NCBI GenBank assembly: GCA_030411725.1
Contig: MU839849.1
Span: 342,944-406,943, forward strand
From: Echria macrotheca
Lineage: Eukaryota > Ascomycota > Sordariomycetes > Sordariales > Schizotheciaceae
Direction: 5' to 3'
Length of the DNA: 64,000 nt
In this document: piece after piece, positions 11,035-23,219 of the stretch
Position numbering within the stretch: the first letter of the stretch is position 1
Layout: every line of letters begins with the position of its first letter
Made by a program: the position numbers and the translations under genes
Notes under the pieces: generated by a model
Told to the model about the DNA's origin: nothing
What the model saw: only the letters and a program-made list of their open reading frames with translations
Databases searched by the model: none

Positions 11035-12852
11035 ATGTCCGTCAGCATTCTTCTGATGCTTCTCGCTCCGGCGATTGCCGGGCTTGCGTATTTCGTCTCG
11101 CGAGGAATAGCCCGGCGCAGGTTTTACCGCAATTTGGTCTGTAGTCACTAGTCCGCGTCATTCCCAGCGGAAAGGTGTGCTAACTGGATGAAGCCCAAAC
11201 CGCCTCACTCGTGGTTCTGGGGACACGCGAAGCTGCTGAACCAATTTGTGTCCAAATGCCCACCCAACAGCTATTTGCACCCCGCCTTCGCCGAAATCAA
11301 GCTGACTTACGACCTTCCCGACGTCTTCTATATGGATTTGTGGCCATTTGGCCCCAGCTTTATTGTTCTCTCGAGCCCAGAGGCAACCGCGTTTCCCACG
11401 ACTGTCAACTCGATGGCCCAGTCAGACGCAGTCACGGCCTACCTCGCCGACAATCTCGGGGATGGCTTTCTCGAAGCCGCCAACGGTGCCGTTTGGAAAG
11501 AAGTGCACCAGATGATGGCCCCGGGTTTGACTCCCGGCGCGGTCAAAACGTACCACCACATGATCATCGACCAGGCCGAAATCCTGTACAATCGCTTCTG
11601 CAGTTTCGCTCGCTCAAACAAAGTCATCGACTTTGGCAACGAGCTGGGAAAGCATCCATTCGAGATCGTATACCGCATCATTTTCGGAGAAGGAAAGGAC
11701 GCGCAGACTTCCGAGACCAAGCTCTACGACGATGTCAATCGTCTTGCGGATGTCGTTAGCCAACTTAAGGGAAATGCTCCGGAAAAGAACCCTATCAAGA
11801 GATGGCAGCTGCATCAACAACAAACCCACCTATTGAAGGTGATCGATGCCGAAATGGAGGAGCATATCCACTCTCGTTTCAGCAAGCTTCAAAAGGAAAA
11901 GGTTCTCCCCACTAGAACAACGGCGACATGCCTGCTCGACAGGATGCTGCTCGCCCAGGTGCAGAGCGGTGTTCCGCCCGACCGCCGGCTGATTAAGCTC
12001 ATCCTAGACAAGTATGTAAACTGCCTAGGAGGGAACAGCGAGACTGACATGACTTATTAGCGCAAAAGGGCTTCTAGCTGCCGGCTACGCCACGACGGTG
12101 GATACGGTATCAGTTAGTACCCTTCGATCCGCATCTTGCGCTGCTTGGACTAACCTCGCCAGTTTGCAACCATGCTCCTCTTTGCGTTTCCCGAAACACT
12201 GCAGAAACTCCGCGAAGAGCACGACCGAGTATTTGACAAGGACTTTGACAAGACACTCCAGATTTTGCGGGAGGATCCATCGCGGATAAAAGACTTGGAA
12301 TACACCTCGGCCGTCATCAACGAGACGCTACGACTCTTCCCCATCGGCCTCCTCCTCAGACAGCCTCCGCCTGATATGTAAGTCACCCAAAGATGGACAA
12401 GGCTGCAATCACGTCGGAAATCTGACAGCCCCAGGAAATCATTTGAGATCAATGGCCAGACGTATCCTGTAATGAAAGGTCAACACTTCCTGATCGGCAG
12501 CTACATCATGCATTACGATCCCGAACTCTTCGAGAACCCGTCCCAGTTCATCCCCGAGCGCCACCTGCCGTCGAGCCAGGCCACCTTCCCGCGCAATGCC
12601 CACCGGCCGTTCGAGCGCGGCCTGCGTTCCTGCATCGGTCAGCACCTCGCCATGGATCAGATGCGAATCTCGCTGTTGATGCTGGCGCGCTGGTTTGACT
12701 TCGAGATACAGGGCCATAAGCCGGCCGCTGTACCGCTGCTGAAGCATACTGATTTAGATACGAAGCTGGGGGACTACATGTTTCAGACGCAAAAGTTTGC
12801 TGCTGGAACGAGGCAGATCCATATGAAGGTCCAATTTGCGAAGCGGGAGTGA
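11035..12852 (+). CDS. cytochrome P450 monooxygenase
   Basis: Heme-thiolate oxygenase, 534 residues, probably ER-anchored by its N-terminal hydrophobic segment (MSVSILLMLLAPAIAGLAYF). Exons are 11035-11136, 11194-12011, 12061-12112, 12163-12377 and 12435-12852, all phases consistent. Landmarks are the helix-K ExxR motif (NETLRLFP), a PERH motif (FIPERH) and the heme loop FERGLRSCIG with the axial Cys at residue 462 (codon 12631-12633). The helix-I motif is odd: it reads AAGYATTVDT, so the usual acidic residue of AGx(D/E)T(T/S) is Ala. That motif sits in a 52-nt exon. Microsomal P450s need a P450 reductase, which is encoded elsewhere. The substrate is unknown. Its convergent neighbour is an aquaporin, so no metabolic cluster is evident. 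Confidence 0.95.
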
Positions 12853-13178
12853 CGAGTGACGAGGATCAGGCTAGTACTCAGAGGTGGATTGAAATGTGGT
12901 TTTCCGATTCTCTGTCTCTAGGTAGATATCTTTTCTATCCTTGTAAACGACCGTCACCCCATAGGGTCCCCAAGCATACTCCAAAACGCCTTCTCAACGT
13001 AGAACAGAATTACTGCGTCCAAATTTTATTAGCCGGAGTTTCCGATGCTCCGAGTCAACATTCCCCCCTCCCTGTCTTCCTTCGCCTCGTCGCCGGAACT
13101 CCCGTCGACTAGGTAGATCTCGATATTAAACGGGTGGCTCGATCATATGACGAGTGTCAGCCTGATCACATGTGGGGG
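12853..13178. other. convergent intergenic region
   Basis: The 3' flanks of the P450 and the aquaporin genes meet here. No gene or repeat was seen. Confidence 0.6.
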
Positions 13179-14113
13179 TTACACCCGGGAAGCTCCAACC
13201 TCATCCGGGTGGGTCGCATCCTGTCCGGGGTTTGCTTCCTCGTAGTGGAAGTATTTGACAAGACCGTAGAAACCTGTAGCCAGCAACGAACCAAGGAATG
13301 GTCCCAGCCAGTAGATCCAGTGATATCCTGGGAAGCTCCTGGCCGCGACGGCACACCCTAGGCTACGAGCTGGGTTGAGCGACCCGCCGGTATATCCGGT
13401 TCCTGTCCCAAAGTTTGTCAGCCCCAGCTCGGATAACTCTCCTAGTATACGCACCTGCAATCATGGCCACAAATAGGGCTAGACCGATACCGATCGGGGC
13501 GAGGAACGTATCCTTGGACTTCTCCATGGCCAGCATGAGCACCACAAAGACGAGCAACGCCGTGAAGAACATCTCCATGAACAGCCCCTGAGCAGTGGAT
13601 GTCCCGCCTCCCAAGATCGAATTAGCTAACGAGATGGGGACCGGGAACATGGCCGAGACGAGTCCACCAGCACAGAGCGATGCGATAAGTTGGACGGGGA
13701 TAAATATCACACCGCGCACCCACGGAAGCTGCTTCGAGAGACATAGTCCCAACGTCACCTGCCGGTAATGTTAGTCGAAACAAACCTACAAGCATCCCGA
13801 AAGTTTCTGGACCAACCGCCGGATTGAAGAGGCCGCCGCTAATTCGGTAAAAGGCCCAGACGTTGACCAGCAAGGAAAAACTGTAGGCGAGCGAGATGAA
13901 GACGACGGTTTCGCTCGTCATGCCGCCGGAAAGCGTCTTCGCAGACGCTAGACTCGCGGCCATGAGGTTCCCGGCGTAGGCAAAGTAGAGAAACAAGAAG
14001 GTCCCGACGAACTCGCCGACAGCAGCGACCAGATGCGTCTCCATTGGCGAGAGGGGATGGAACGGTTTCGGCTTTCCCCTCCAGGGTGAGCCCTTGTCGT
14101 TCTTGGACACCAT
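13179..14113 (-). CDS. aquaporin (MIP family)
   Basis: Membrane water channel, 274 residues, exons 14113-13817, 13758-13455 and 13402-13179 read on the minus strand (introns 58 and 52 bp). Both pore half-helices are present: GGLFNPAVTLGL, with its NPA completed exactly at the end of exon 1 (residues 97-99), and TGGSLNPARSLG near the C-terminus. The Arg after the second NPA is the selectivity-filter Arg. NPARS rather than NPARD, and a length near 270, fit an orthodox aquaporin better than an aquaglyceroporin. Six membrane segments are visible, for example VGEFVGTFLFLYFAYAGNL and FFTALLVFVVLMLAM. The ATG at 14113 was chosen because upstream sequence in frame lacks hydrophobic features and falls before a typical charged N-terminal tail. 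Confidence 0.93.
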
Positions 14114-14892
14114 GATGCGTACCTCTGATTGTTCGACAGACCACTGCTCTTGGTGAAGGTAGCGTTCGTTGGGAGATGGCGTGTGGCATCCACATCCAGA
14201 TACCTGGGCGGCGTAGTGTTTTATCTCACAGTCCCAGCTCACATTGCGAACTCTGATTTGGAAGCGCGTCGGCCATGATGCGACGGGCACGCCAATGGGC
14301 GGGGTGCGAGGACATGCAAGAGAGAGATCGACCTGTCACTCTTTTGACACTTTTTGAGACGACTGACCACGCCGTCGGAGCCGATTGGCCGTCGACAGCA
14401 AATGGCATGGGATGGACAAGAGCAAATGGCGCGGTTGACGTCAGAGGCACCCACTAACAGCGGTCCAAATGCCGGAGCTGCGTTGAAGATCACGATCGAC
14501 TCACCCCGCATGTCTAGCGTGCACCTCCCGACGGGCATCATCCTTGATTCTGCAAGAGTCAAGTTTGTCTCAGACTCTCACTTGCGGTGAGTCGCGCACG
14601 ACTGAGACATTGCCAGCACTCACGAAACCCGACATCGAGAACATCTGTGTCTGATCCGGGTTCAAACGGCGACGAAAGCGGCGCATGCATACTTGGCTAG
14701 TGGAGAGGTCGCCGAGTTACTCCATTGGGCGTCTGGGCCATCCTTCTATGACGACTTGAGTCGAATCACAGCCAAAAGAGGAGACACGCCAACCAAACGG
14801 GACACTGCAACTCCAGAGTCCAGGCTCAACACCAACCACGCCGACAATTTTGACACCAACATTGCATCATCATTCTCCATGGATTTCTTTAT
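14114..14892. other. intergenic, no gene seen
   Basis: About 780 bp holding the aquaporin promoter and the 3' flank of the second GNAT gene. Short frames on both strands have no recognisable features. Confidence 0.6.
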
Positions 14893-15560
14893 CTACGCCG
14901 CAGCATCCGAGACAGATGATCTACCATAGAGGCGCTTTTCGAATGCGAGGCCCAACTCGTCCTCACTTACGAGCACAAACCCAGCCTTCTCGTACATGGC
15001 TCTCGCGCCCGTCTCCGCATTTCCCCCCATGACACCAAGCATCAGGACACAGTCGGCATCCAAAGCAGTCGCCTCCTCTAGCGCATACCGTGCAGCAGCG
15101 TCCAGCACGGCAGTTCCGATTCCCCGTCGGCGGAAAGCAGGCTCGGTGAAGACGGCATTGACTTCCCACATCAGCAGCCTCCTTTGCTTTTCGGCGATTG
15201 ATGAGTCTCGAAACTCTGATCCTTTGTCTGACGGGCCGATCAGGATCAGCGACGAGATGACCATGCGATTCCCATTGGCGACATTTTGAATAGCGGCAAA
15301 AGTCCATGCGTTCGGTTTCGATGCCCTCCGCAACCACGCTGCGTCGTCAAAGGCCGATTCACGCTCGAAGGATGAGGAATATGCTAACAAATCACGTCAG
15401 AGGTCGACCGGATCCAGTATGATATATACTTGCCTTCGGGAGCCAACTGCAGCATTCGCAGCCGAAATGGACGGATATGGGAGAGGTAGAACTGCAGTCC
15501 ACTTTCATCCTTTGGTATCCTCTCAACTACCCACCCTACCGTTTCTCTTGCTGTTGTCAT
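14893..15560 (-). CDS. GNAT N-acetyltransferase with a GC-AG intron
   Basis: Predicted acetyl-CoA-dependent acetyltransferase, 205 residues, exons 15560-15434 and 15383-14893. The N-terminus reads IRPFRLRMLQLAPE, and after splicing continues AYSSSFERESAF, matching the common fungal GNAT pattern ...PEAFSSTYERE. The acetyl-CoA loop is RRRGIGTAVL, followed by the C-terminal ARAMYEKAGFV signature. Splicing in frame requires donor G|GCAAGT and acceptor TTAG, a 50-bp GC-AG intron; the nearby GT (GTATAT) gives the wrong frame. The start at 15560 (MTTARETVG) is the ATG nearest the domain. No targeting signal is apparent. The substrate is unknown. Confidence 0.86.
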
Positions 15561-16705
15561 TGTCAAACTAAAACCGCAATGCCACATGTCTCGTAAGAGC
15601 TAAAGAGAGATAATGGGAGGAGCGACCAGTACAAACCTCCCATTCTGGCATAATATAGCCCAAGAGCTGAATCAGATGAGTCACCCCGCTGCCACAGCCA
15701 CATAGAGAATTGAGCCGTGTCTTCAGCTCTGTTTGATGGCATTACATTCCCGAAGACTCACATCGTGGCACAAAGATACGCAAATACGATTGGACATCAG
15801 ATCAAACTGAAAGTAAGACGAAATGGTCACTGGACTGAATTCATCGGCTGTGCTTGGCACTGTGGGAAGCTGACTGCCCTTCGCTACTACTATGCTTCCC
15901 ACACCATTTTCTGTATCAGATTGAACGCCAGTCAACGATACGGGGTTGTCTCACCTGTCAAGTGCAGCTTGACTCACACAACAGTGGCCTCATTTCTCCT
16001 CGAACCTCGTCAGGCAAGGAATAGTAGTTCTTTGTGGTGGTTGAGATACTGGCAGAGGAGTGATTCAAGTTGTCCATGATTGTCTATTCGCCGACAAGAG
16101 TGCTCATTCGAACGAAGCATTCAAAATCATCTCCGCTTTATCATCTCATGACTGTTTAGTCTAGTCCTAGATGGTAGTATTCTTTTGCTCCGCCAGAAAC
16201 AAATCTCAGAAGGAGATCTCCGGCCGTACGCCGATATTGCCGAGTGTTGGCAGTGACGCATATGCATGCATGCAAGCAATCCCAGCGCTCTCAATCCTTC
16301 ATTTTAACGCCATGCCCATTCATTCCACGTCACCGGATTAAACTCCGCCAGAGAAATACAGGTGTGGGATACGATTTCGGGTTAGCGCGCCCGGCCCGAT
16401 CTCGTATCTCCAGGAACCCGAACCGCGATCGCGGCAGTCTTCCAATCAAAAGCGACCTTTTAAACGACAAATGGCTAGATACACCGGCCCACCAGCTCGG
16501 GTCCGTCCGCACCGGTGTCCACCATCTCGGAAGCCCTGTCTTTATCCCCGAGATACGTCTCTCAGACTTCGGAGTGACTCCGCATGTCTAGATTCGATGC
16601 AGAGAATAAAAGCCCGGTTTGGGTCCCAGTCTCGAGACAAAGAAACACAGGACAATCATCAAGCTCATCACCTCAGTCAGGTCTATATCTCATATATCGA
16701 ACACC
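15561..16705. other. divergent intergenic region
   Basis: About 1.1 kb between two divergent genes, so it holds both promoters. An open frame of 120 codons at 15717-16079 has no recognisable features and is probably chance. No repeats seen. Confidence 0.55.
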
Positions 16706-17794
16706 ATGGCCGCGAAATACGCTAAAGACCAGCCTGCGGGCTTCACTAACCGCATCGAGCGAGTCGCCATTGTTGGTGTAAGTGAACCTGCCAAAGCAGT
16801 GGTAGACACGCATAATCTAATTCAGTCTACGTAGGCTGGCGGCAGTGTGGGCAAGTACATTGCCGAAGAGCTGCTCAAGACCGGCAAGCACACCATTACA
16901 GCCCTCTCGCGCCCCGGGAGCACCAGCAAGATCCCCGAGGGCATCCGCACCGTCACAGTCGACTACGACGACGAAGTTAGTCTCGTCGCCGCCCTGAAAG
17001 ACCAGCAAGTTCTCATCATCACCATGTCGGTGCGCGCCCCGCCTGACACCCACCACCGGCTCGTGGTGGCAGCCGCACGCGCTGGTGTTCCCTATGTCAT
17101 GCCCAACTGCTTCTCATGGGTCATCCCCAACGACAGGGTGCGGCGCGAGGCCGTCGTAGCCGAGGGCCCCGCCGCGGCGATCCGCGACATCGAGGCCCAG
17201 GGTGTGTCGGCATGGATCGCGCTCGCCAGCTCGTTCTGGTATGAGTACAGCCTGTCGGGAGGATACACGCGATCTGGTCCGGATCTGTACGGCTTCGACT
17301 TTGCCAGCCGCACCGTGACGTTCTTTGACAACGAGGACGGTACGCTGTCCAAGATCAACACGTCGACGTGGCGACAGTGTGGACGGGCTGTTGCTGCGCT
17401 GCTTTCGCTCAAGGGGCTGCCCGAGGACGAGAATGACACGGGCCCCACGGTGAGCAAGTGGCGCAACCAGCCGTTGCGGATCAGTTCGTTCTTTATCTCG
17501 CAGCGGGATATGCTCGATTCGGTCCATCGGGTGCTGGGGACAACGGACGCCGACTGGAAGATTTTGCAGGAGCCCATCGTCGAGCGGTACAATAAGGCCA
17601 TAGAGGCTATGAAGGCGGGTGATCGGTCGGCGTATGGAAGGGCCATGTACAGTCGTATCTTCTTCGCAGACGCGGCTGCTGAAGAGCTGCATTACGCCAG
17701 TGCTGCTGGCGTTGCGAATGAGGAGCTGGGGCTTCCGAAGGAAGACCTGGACGAGGCGACAAGGCGGGGTATTGACATGGCTGAGGGTCGTTGA
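16706..17794 (+). CDS. NmrA-like / isoflavone reductase-like NAD(P)-binding protein
   Basis: Atypical short-chain dehydrogenase-like protein of 343 residues, exons 16706-16777 and 16835-17794 (intron 57 bp). Splicing completes the nucleotide-binding loop: RVAIVG from exon 1 joins AGGSVGKYIAEELL, giving GxxGxxG. The next strand has HTITALSRPGS, whose Arg after the second beta strand suggests NADPH. The sequence then follows the NmrA/PCBER pattern (VTVDYDDEVSLVAALKDQQVLI). No catalytic YxxxK is obvious, so it may be a redox sensor rather than an enzyme. The protein is probably cytosolic. Neighbours give no pathway hint. Confidence 0.9.
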
Positions 17795-17929
17795 ACTTCC
17801 ATGGTTCTCCCATCCCATTGGATTAGACTGGATGGATACTTGAACAATATGATATTCTAATTACAGTCATGCGAATGCTATATAAACTCAAAATACGCTT
17901 TGTACAGAATAAACTTATCGTGCCACTGC

Positions 17930-19854
17930 TCACCGTCTTGGTAGCTCACCGCTATCCAGCTCGACGGCATTCTGGTCCCTCCCATTCGCAGGAAGCTCGT
18001 AGTGGTAATTATTCCCTACTGGTGGCTTCGCCTGGGCATACATTTCGTGCCGATACACATCCCCACCGATCTCCTGGGGTCCTCCGGCATATGTGTACTT
18101 GACGTCGGAGCTAAACGGCGGGGGCGAACCGAGTTCACCGGTTGTGGCGTCGGCATGCAGTTCGGAAGGGGCCTGTCTTTGCTTCTTGCGTCTGAGCAGG
18201 AACCACACGAGGGCACCGATGAGTGCGAGACCGGCGACACCGCCAACTACGCCGCCTGCTATAGCTCCAGTGGACGTCGAGGATGTTCCTCCGGCTGATT
18301 CGTTGGTCGAGCCGCTCGACCCTGATCCTGATCCAGTAGTTGTGTCGGAGCCAGAGCCTACATAGTGAAAAGTTAGTGGGTGTTAAGATGAGGTCGATGG
18401 CAGGAACAAACATACCCTGAGTGGCAGTTGCGAACAGTTTCTTGACGTCGTCGGATGACCACTGGACGGCATCAAGCGAGCTTCTCAGGTTAGTATTTGT
18501 ACGTCACAGGCCTGATATGGCGGGCTTACTTCTTGGTATACCAGCTCTTGATCGTATCTGGGGCCTCATACGCAGCAGCTCCTGCATCATACGAATCTGA
18601 CCACTTCATCGCCGTCATGTCAAATAGCAACAGACCCTGCTTGGCCGGGTCATTCTTAGTCCAGGACATGTCGGTGCCACCGATGCTGAGCACCTGGCGG
18701 TTTCCGACTGCCACGCAAGAGTGTTCAGCCCTGTTACCGGCCGGATTCTGTGGCATCTTGGTCCACACGAACCCCGGCAGGCTCAGGATGTATGCATCGT
18801 CGAAGTTAGTCTGGGCCCGTTGGTTCATGCCGCCAAAGAGGAAGCTAAACAAGTGTTAGTGCTGGCCAATTCCAGGTTGCCGCAGGAGACTTACATGTCA
18901 TAGCCCCCCTCACGCTCAAAACCAACAGTACAGAATCTGCCCCTCGGAGACGGCGGAACGTCACCCGTTGTCACTTGCGAATATTTCTTTTTCGTCTCTG
19001 GGTCGAAGAAGGTGATGTTCTGCAGGTCGAACACGGGCGAAACCTTGATATCGGGCTCGGCGTCCACACGCGGCGACCATCCCCCAAATACCAAAATCAG
19101 ACCATTGGGACCAAACGTCGGTACGTACTGCGCCGACGCGCCGCTGAGGGTATCGAAAGGACTGAACCCAGCCGAGAACGTGCCGTTCTCCCACACCTTG
19201 CTCTTAATATTGAACGTCAGCATGCCGGGAATCGTCTGCGTCTTGGCGCGATAGATCTCAGTCCACCCGGACGCTATCCCGCCGATCAGGAAGCCCGACC
19301 CCTTCGCCGTTGTGTAGGCCGAGAACTCGCCCGGGATGAGCCCCCCAAACACGTTCGGATTCGCTGGGTCTTGGACGGACCACGCGCCGCCGCCGGACCC
19401 GTCGGCCGTAAACTTCCACAGCTCCGTTTTGGTCATGTTGACGCCGCCGATCCACTTGCCGCCCCATGAGTAGAATGAATTGGTATCCGGGTCTGCCCAG
19501 ACCTGCACGTTTGTTTTTCTCGGGCCCGTCTTTGGTATCGTTCTGATGGTGACCGTGCCGGCGGTCCACGACTTGGACATGTCGATCGAAAGTGTTGAGT
19601 TTACTTTGCCGTCGTCAGTTTCTCGCCTCGTTATTTGGGGGATGCGCTGGGGACAAACCAGTGACAGACGCCGGATTTCCAATCTTCCCGTTCTCGTACT
19701 GCGAGATTTCGCCGCCGTCGACGTAGACATAATTCCCCAGCACAGCGGCCGCCGTGGTGCCGCGACGCACAAAATTGTCGGGCGATGGCGCGTCGGAAAG
19801 AGCGTCCACCGCCCTGGCCAAGGCAGCGAGGGCAAGACAGGCTTTGAACGCCAT
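17930..19854 (-). CDS. Kelch-repeat single-pass membrane protein
   Basis: Surface protein of 570 residues. Minus-strand exons are 19854-19659, 19603-18895, 18844-18530, 18480-18416 and 18357-17930, introns 48-58 bp. A signal peptide (FKACLALAALARAVDALS) is followed by beta-propeller motifs: YVYVDGGEIS, FYSWGGKW, GFLIGGIASG, LILVFGGWSP, DIFLFGGMNQ and VLSIGGTD, each with the paired glycines after hydrophobics typical of Kelch blades. After these come a Ser/Gly/Thr-rich stalk (about residues 430-455), one membrane segment (GAIAGGVVGGVAGLALIGAL) and a basic RRKK cytosolic start. Family members of this layout are common in ascomycetes; ligand and role are unknown. The 570 length is normal. Confidence 0.88.
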
Positions 19855-20903
19855 ATCTGCTGCTTGTTCACCTTTCCATCCGATCTGGTGTAGTCTGCTG
19901 TGGCGTTTTGCGAGGTCGAAGATCCGAAGCGGAGAAGAGCCCAACAGTCCACCCGAAGTCCCGGGTGCTGCTGGTTTTACAAGGCGGTTTTGCGCCCCTC
20001 CGAGGGATGTAATTACGATCCCACAGGATTAGCGAACAGGGGGGTTCCTTTGGCAACGGCATGCATGATCGCCCGATCCTACGGCAAGGGCGTGCCGCTT
20101 CCGCGCCCATCATTGGCGGCCGGGTGTATTGGCCATCGGTTGACTGCGCCATGTTACCCCAAAAGGATCCGAGGGATGGCGCAGGGCGGCGGTAGCGCCA
20201 ATTATATCGCCCTCGGCGCCTGCGGGTGCCAGTCCCCGATCGTGCGTCCAAACTGTCTCAACCGGGTCTTGGACCGACATGCGTCCACCTGGAACAGACC
20301 ATAGATCTCTAGATGCAGGCGGGCTGAAACTTTAATGCAATCTTTGAAATCGATAGGGAGAACGACGGAAAGCATTTTACAGTTCTTATGCTTTGCTGGT
20401 CCAAACCGACCAATACCAGTGGCAGAAAGAATCGCGGAACTCCACTCGCCAAGACGATAACTTGGCCAAGCAATCCCTCCGATCCATCCGAAGCGCTTGC
20501 CGAGTTCAGCAGACTGGTCAGAGAGACCAGGCCGCTTGGAGCGGCAATCTCCCGACCCGCTGAAACAATACCTACGGGCACGCGAGCGTCTAATCAGAGG
20601 TTTTCGCTTCATGAATGTTGGTGGTTTCACTCAGCAAAACGAAGAAATATCGTAGATCTGAGGCTCACACGGCCCGGAATACGCATACCCACACCCACAC
20701 GTCAACCCGGCCAGCATGTTAACGGTGTACGGATATACGAGGCTAGGGCGTATAAGGGTAGGTTTAAATACACACCTCTGTGCAGAAGCTAGCTGCCGGC
20801 AAACGCGCTGCCGTTACGCTCAAACACGTGCCCTATCTGCCACTCCCCGGAGCCAGTTCCGTCAGCCCCTCTGAGCACACGAACATGTCCAATCGCCAAT
20901 AAC
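19855..20903. other. intergenic, no gene seen
   Basis: About 1 kb upstream of the Kelch gene. A 142-codon minus-strand frame at 20202-20630 is Arg/Cys-rich and looks like chance. No other signal. Confidence 0.55.
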
Positions 20904-21517
20904 TCACAACGGAACCGGCTCCCAGAAGAGCGTCACCGTCGTCATGCCAGGATCAATGTTTCCCTGGAAACCATCAGTACCCCTGAATGTGTCAGTTCCG
21001 AGCTACTCACCCTTAAACCACGTCAACAGCCAAGCCCCATCCGCAGCCTGGGTAGCAACCCAGTTGCTCGCCGTCATATCAGCCATACGCACGCGCGAGT
21101 CCGGCGCGGCAAACAGACGCCACAAGTCCCACTCGAGAACAGCACCCGGCGGCGTTGAAGCGGGCGGATTCGAGACTCCGACGAAGGCGAGATTGCCCGA
21201 GGGACCGAGCAGACCGAGGACGTTGCCGTCTCCAGAGACGGCGATGATGTTGGTGTTGGTCTTGCTTCCTGGGGAAGTCGAGGCTTGGATGGCCGACGAG
21301 GCTAGGCCGCCGCTGCGGATTCCGAGGTGGGTGCCGTTGCTGCTGACGTACGTGTTGTTGACGTCGGTGTTTCTGGAGGCAGTTACTTAGTCAGGAATAG
21401 GACGGGTGAGATGAGGGCCAATGGTCTTGCTTACGTGCTCGTAGTGAAGAGGCGGATGAGTTGTGCCTCTGCTAGAAGTGCGGGGGAGAGTGCGGCGATG
21501 ACAGAGCTCGGCTTCAT
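20904..21517 (-). CDS. small secreted protein, 3' exon phase uncertain
   Basis: Not recognised as a named family; about 155-165 residues. Exon 1 is 21517-21435, starting MKPSSVIAALSPALLAEAQL, a likely signal peptide. Exon 2 is 21372-21011, with N-glycosylation-type NNTY and SNGTH, a LGLLGPSGNLAFVGVSNPP stretch and AVLEWDLWRLF. The first intron (62 bp) is canonical. The second looks canonical too (G|GTGAGT to CCAG, 47 bp), but joining it gives GKH then stop. A well-formed tail (GMTTVTLFWEPVPL then stop at 20906-20904) lies one base out of phase. So the true C-terminus may differ, the gene may be frameshifted, or the sequence may contain a one-base error. The span given runs to the further stop. 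Confidence 0.6.
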
Positions 21518-23219
21518 TATGACTGCTTGGTGTGTTTTGATGAAGACTTGTGTGTATGTTTGTGAGAATGAGATGAAGAATTGGACGGCGGTGACGACTC
21601 CATCAATCTAGGTCAACCCTCTGGGAAAAGGCTCAACATATACCCAACCGGACATCCACGCTCAAGCCATGATATGGTCAACTGCCGATGCCGAAGTGGC
21701 AGGACAGGATGCGGCTGAACCGAGCCACCACCCCAACTCCATCGAATTCTCTCAACAACAGTTATCCGAGCGGTATCACGGGGTCAAAAGAAACTTGTGC
21801 AGGTCTGAAATTGATGCTTGATGTGGGAAGCTCGGCGAAGGGGGGTTGCAGCGTTGCAGCGGCAACGAGCCCCGAGACAACGGTTCGAGATTGACTCCCG
21901 TGTCGGTGAACAGGTGCGAGAGCATGTTCACGCCGAAAGGTTGCAGGGCTTCAAAGTGATCGAGACATCTCTTGGATATGGAATGGTAGGAGTGTATCTG
22001 GGTGTTCTGCCGCCTCATTTCCGGACGCTACTGACATGTTGACGACAACCGCGGTGGTTCCCTCATCAGAAAAGCATAATTGACATAAACCCCGTGCACC
22101 GTCACATCTGTTTACTGTGTCATATGACTTGTCCACACGCTAATCAGCAAATTGGAAATCAAGCCGCTTGCTACCTGAGTCGGTTGTGTCACTGAGGTGT
22201 GCGATTTGCTCCTGTGCCAACAACATTAGCCAACCTCGCGTATTCTGAACGGTACATGGTCCCACACGGACCTACCTCTTTGGAGAGCACATTCCACTTC
22301 TGTTCTCCCCGCTTGCTCCCAACCTTGTAGTAAGCCTTGGTCTTGAAGTAGGTGAAAATTTTCAGGACGTTGATCGCTAGCAACCGATTGCCCCCCCGGC
22401 GGTCTGCATGCTTTCAAGACCAATAGGTACACATTCTGGTGAGCCTGGATCAACCAAGGGATACAACCAGTGAGGGCGGTCATCAGCCATGTAGATGTCA
22501 GCATGAATGATACACCGAGCTGTACAAAACTTAAGGCTACCAACTCATCTACCATCAAGCAAATCCTCGAATCTCGCAAACCACAATATGAATGTCAGGA
22601 TGGATATTTGTAAACGTTTTCTGGGTTGAAGTACTTGTGTAACTTTGAGCTGGTGTAGATTCCAATGATTGGTTTTGGAGCCTTTGCGCCTGTTTTCTTT
22701 GCGGCTGTCGTCTGAACGTTTCGCCTGTCATCCTTCAAGTCTCATCCTCGCGGATCGAATCCGGCAAACAACCCGGGTCGTATCGTCCACCTATGAACAG
22801 AAAATGTCCCAAAAGTCCGGGCGACCTACAACCCGAGGCCGGTAGGGCTGCCATTTTATCCGGACGGGGAAAGCTCCTTGGTTGATGCCCGGTCAGTCAC
22901 AGGTAGCGGCGATCATCTCATGCCTTGGCATCCTCCACGTGTGGGGTGCCCCAGTCTCACCTGGACCACCCTTCCCGCGTTGATTTGATCAGGCCTGGAC
23001 GGCATTATAAGAGCAACGGAGGAAACAATAGGGACTCTGGGGAATGCTCATCATCGGTTCTTCCCTTTGAATCTTTGCGCAGCCGTTCACGCCCCGGGAT
23101 GTGATGTTCCAACCGATGCGCCATCTCCCCAGTCATTCCGCAGCGCTCTCCGAAGTATCGTCTTCAGTCAAATGTATTCGATCGATAGTCCACTGATCGA
23201 CATCAAAGTCGTCGCGCTC
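21518..23219. other. intergenic, no supported gene
   Basis: About 1.7 kb. A minus-strand stretch near 22189-22579 has two overlapping frames, one hydrophobic and one with FKTKAYYKVGSKRGEQKW, that could be remains of a gene, but they cannot be spliced into one product with confidence. The right end is the promoter of the Cys-rich paralogue. Confidence 0.5.
23006..23010 (+). promoter_or_regulatory. putative TATA box of the second Cys-rich membrane gene
   Basis: TATAA (in ATTATAAGAG) lies 210 bases before the ATG at 23220, or 61 before an alternative upstream ATG frame at 23067. The distance is long for the preferred start, so either the leader is long or this is not the element used. Confidence 0.3.

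Noticed and set aside
11035..17794. P450, aquaporin, two GNATs and NmrA-like protein as a biosynthetic cluster
   Set aside because: There is no backbone synthase, no pathway transcription factor, and gene orientations and spacing give no sign of co-regulation.
22189..22579. Minus-strand overlapping frames with FKTKAYYKVGSKRGEQKW and a hydrophobic stretch
   Set aside because: No domain recognised, and the two frames could not be joined at convincing splice sites.
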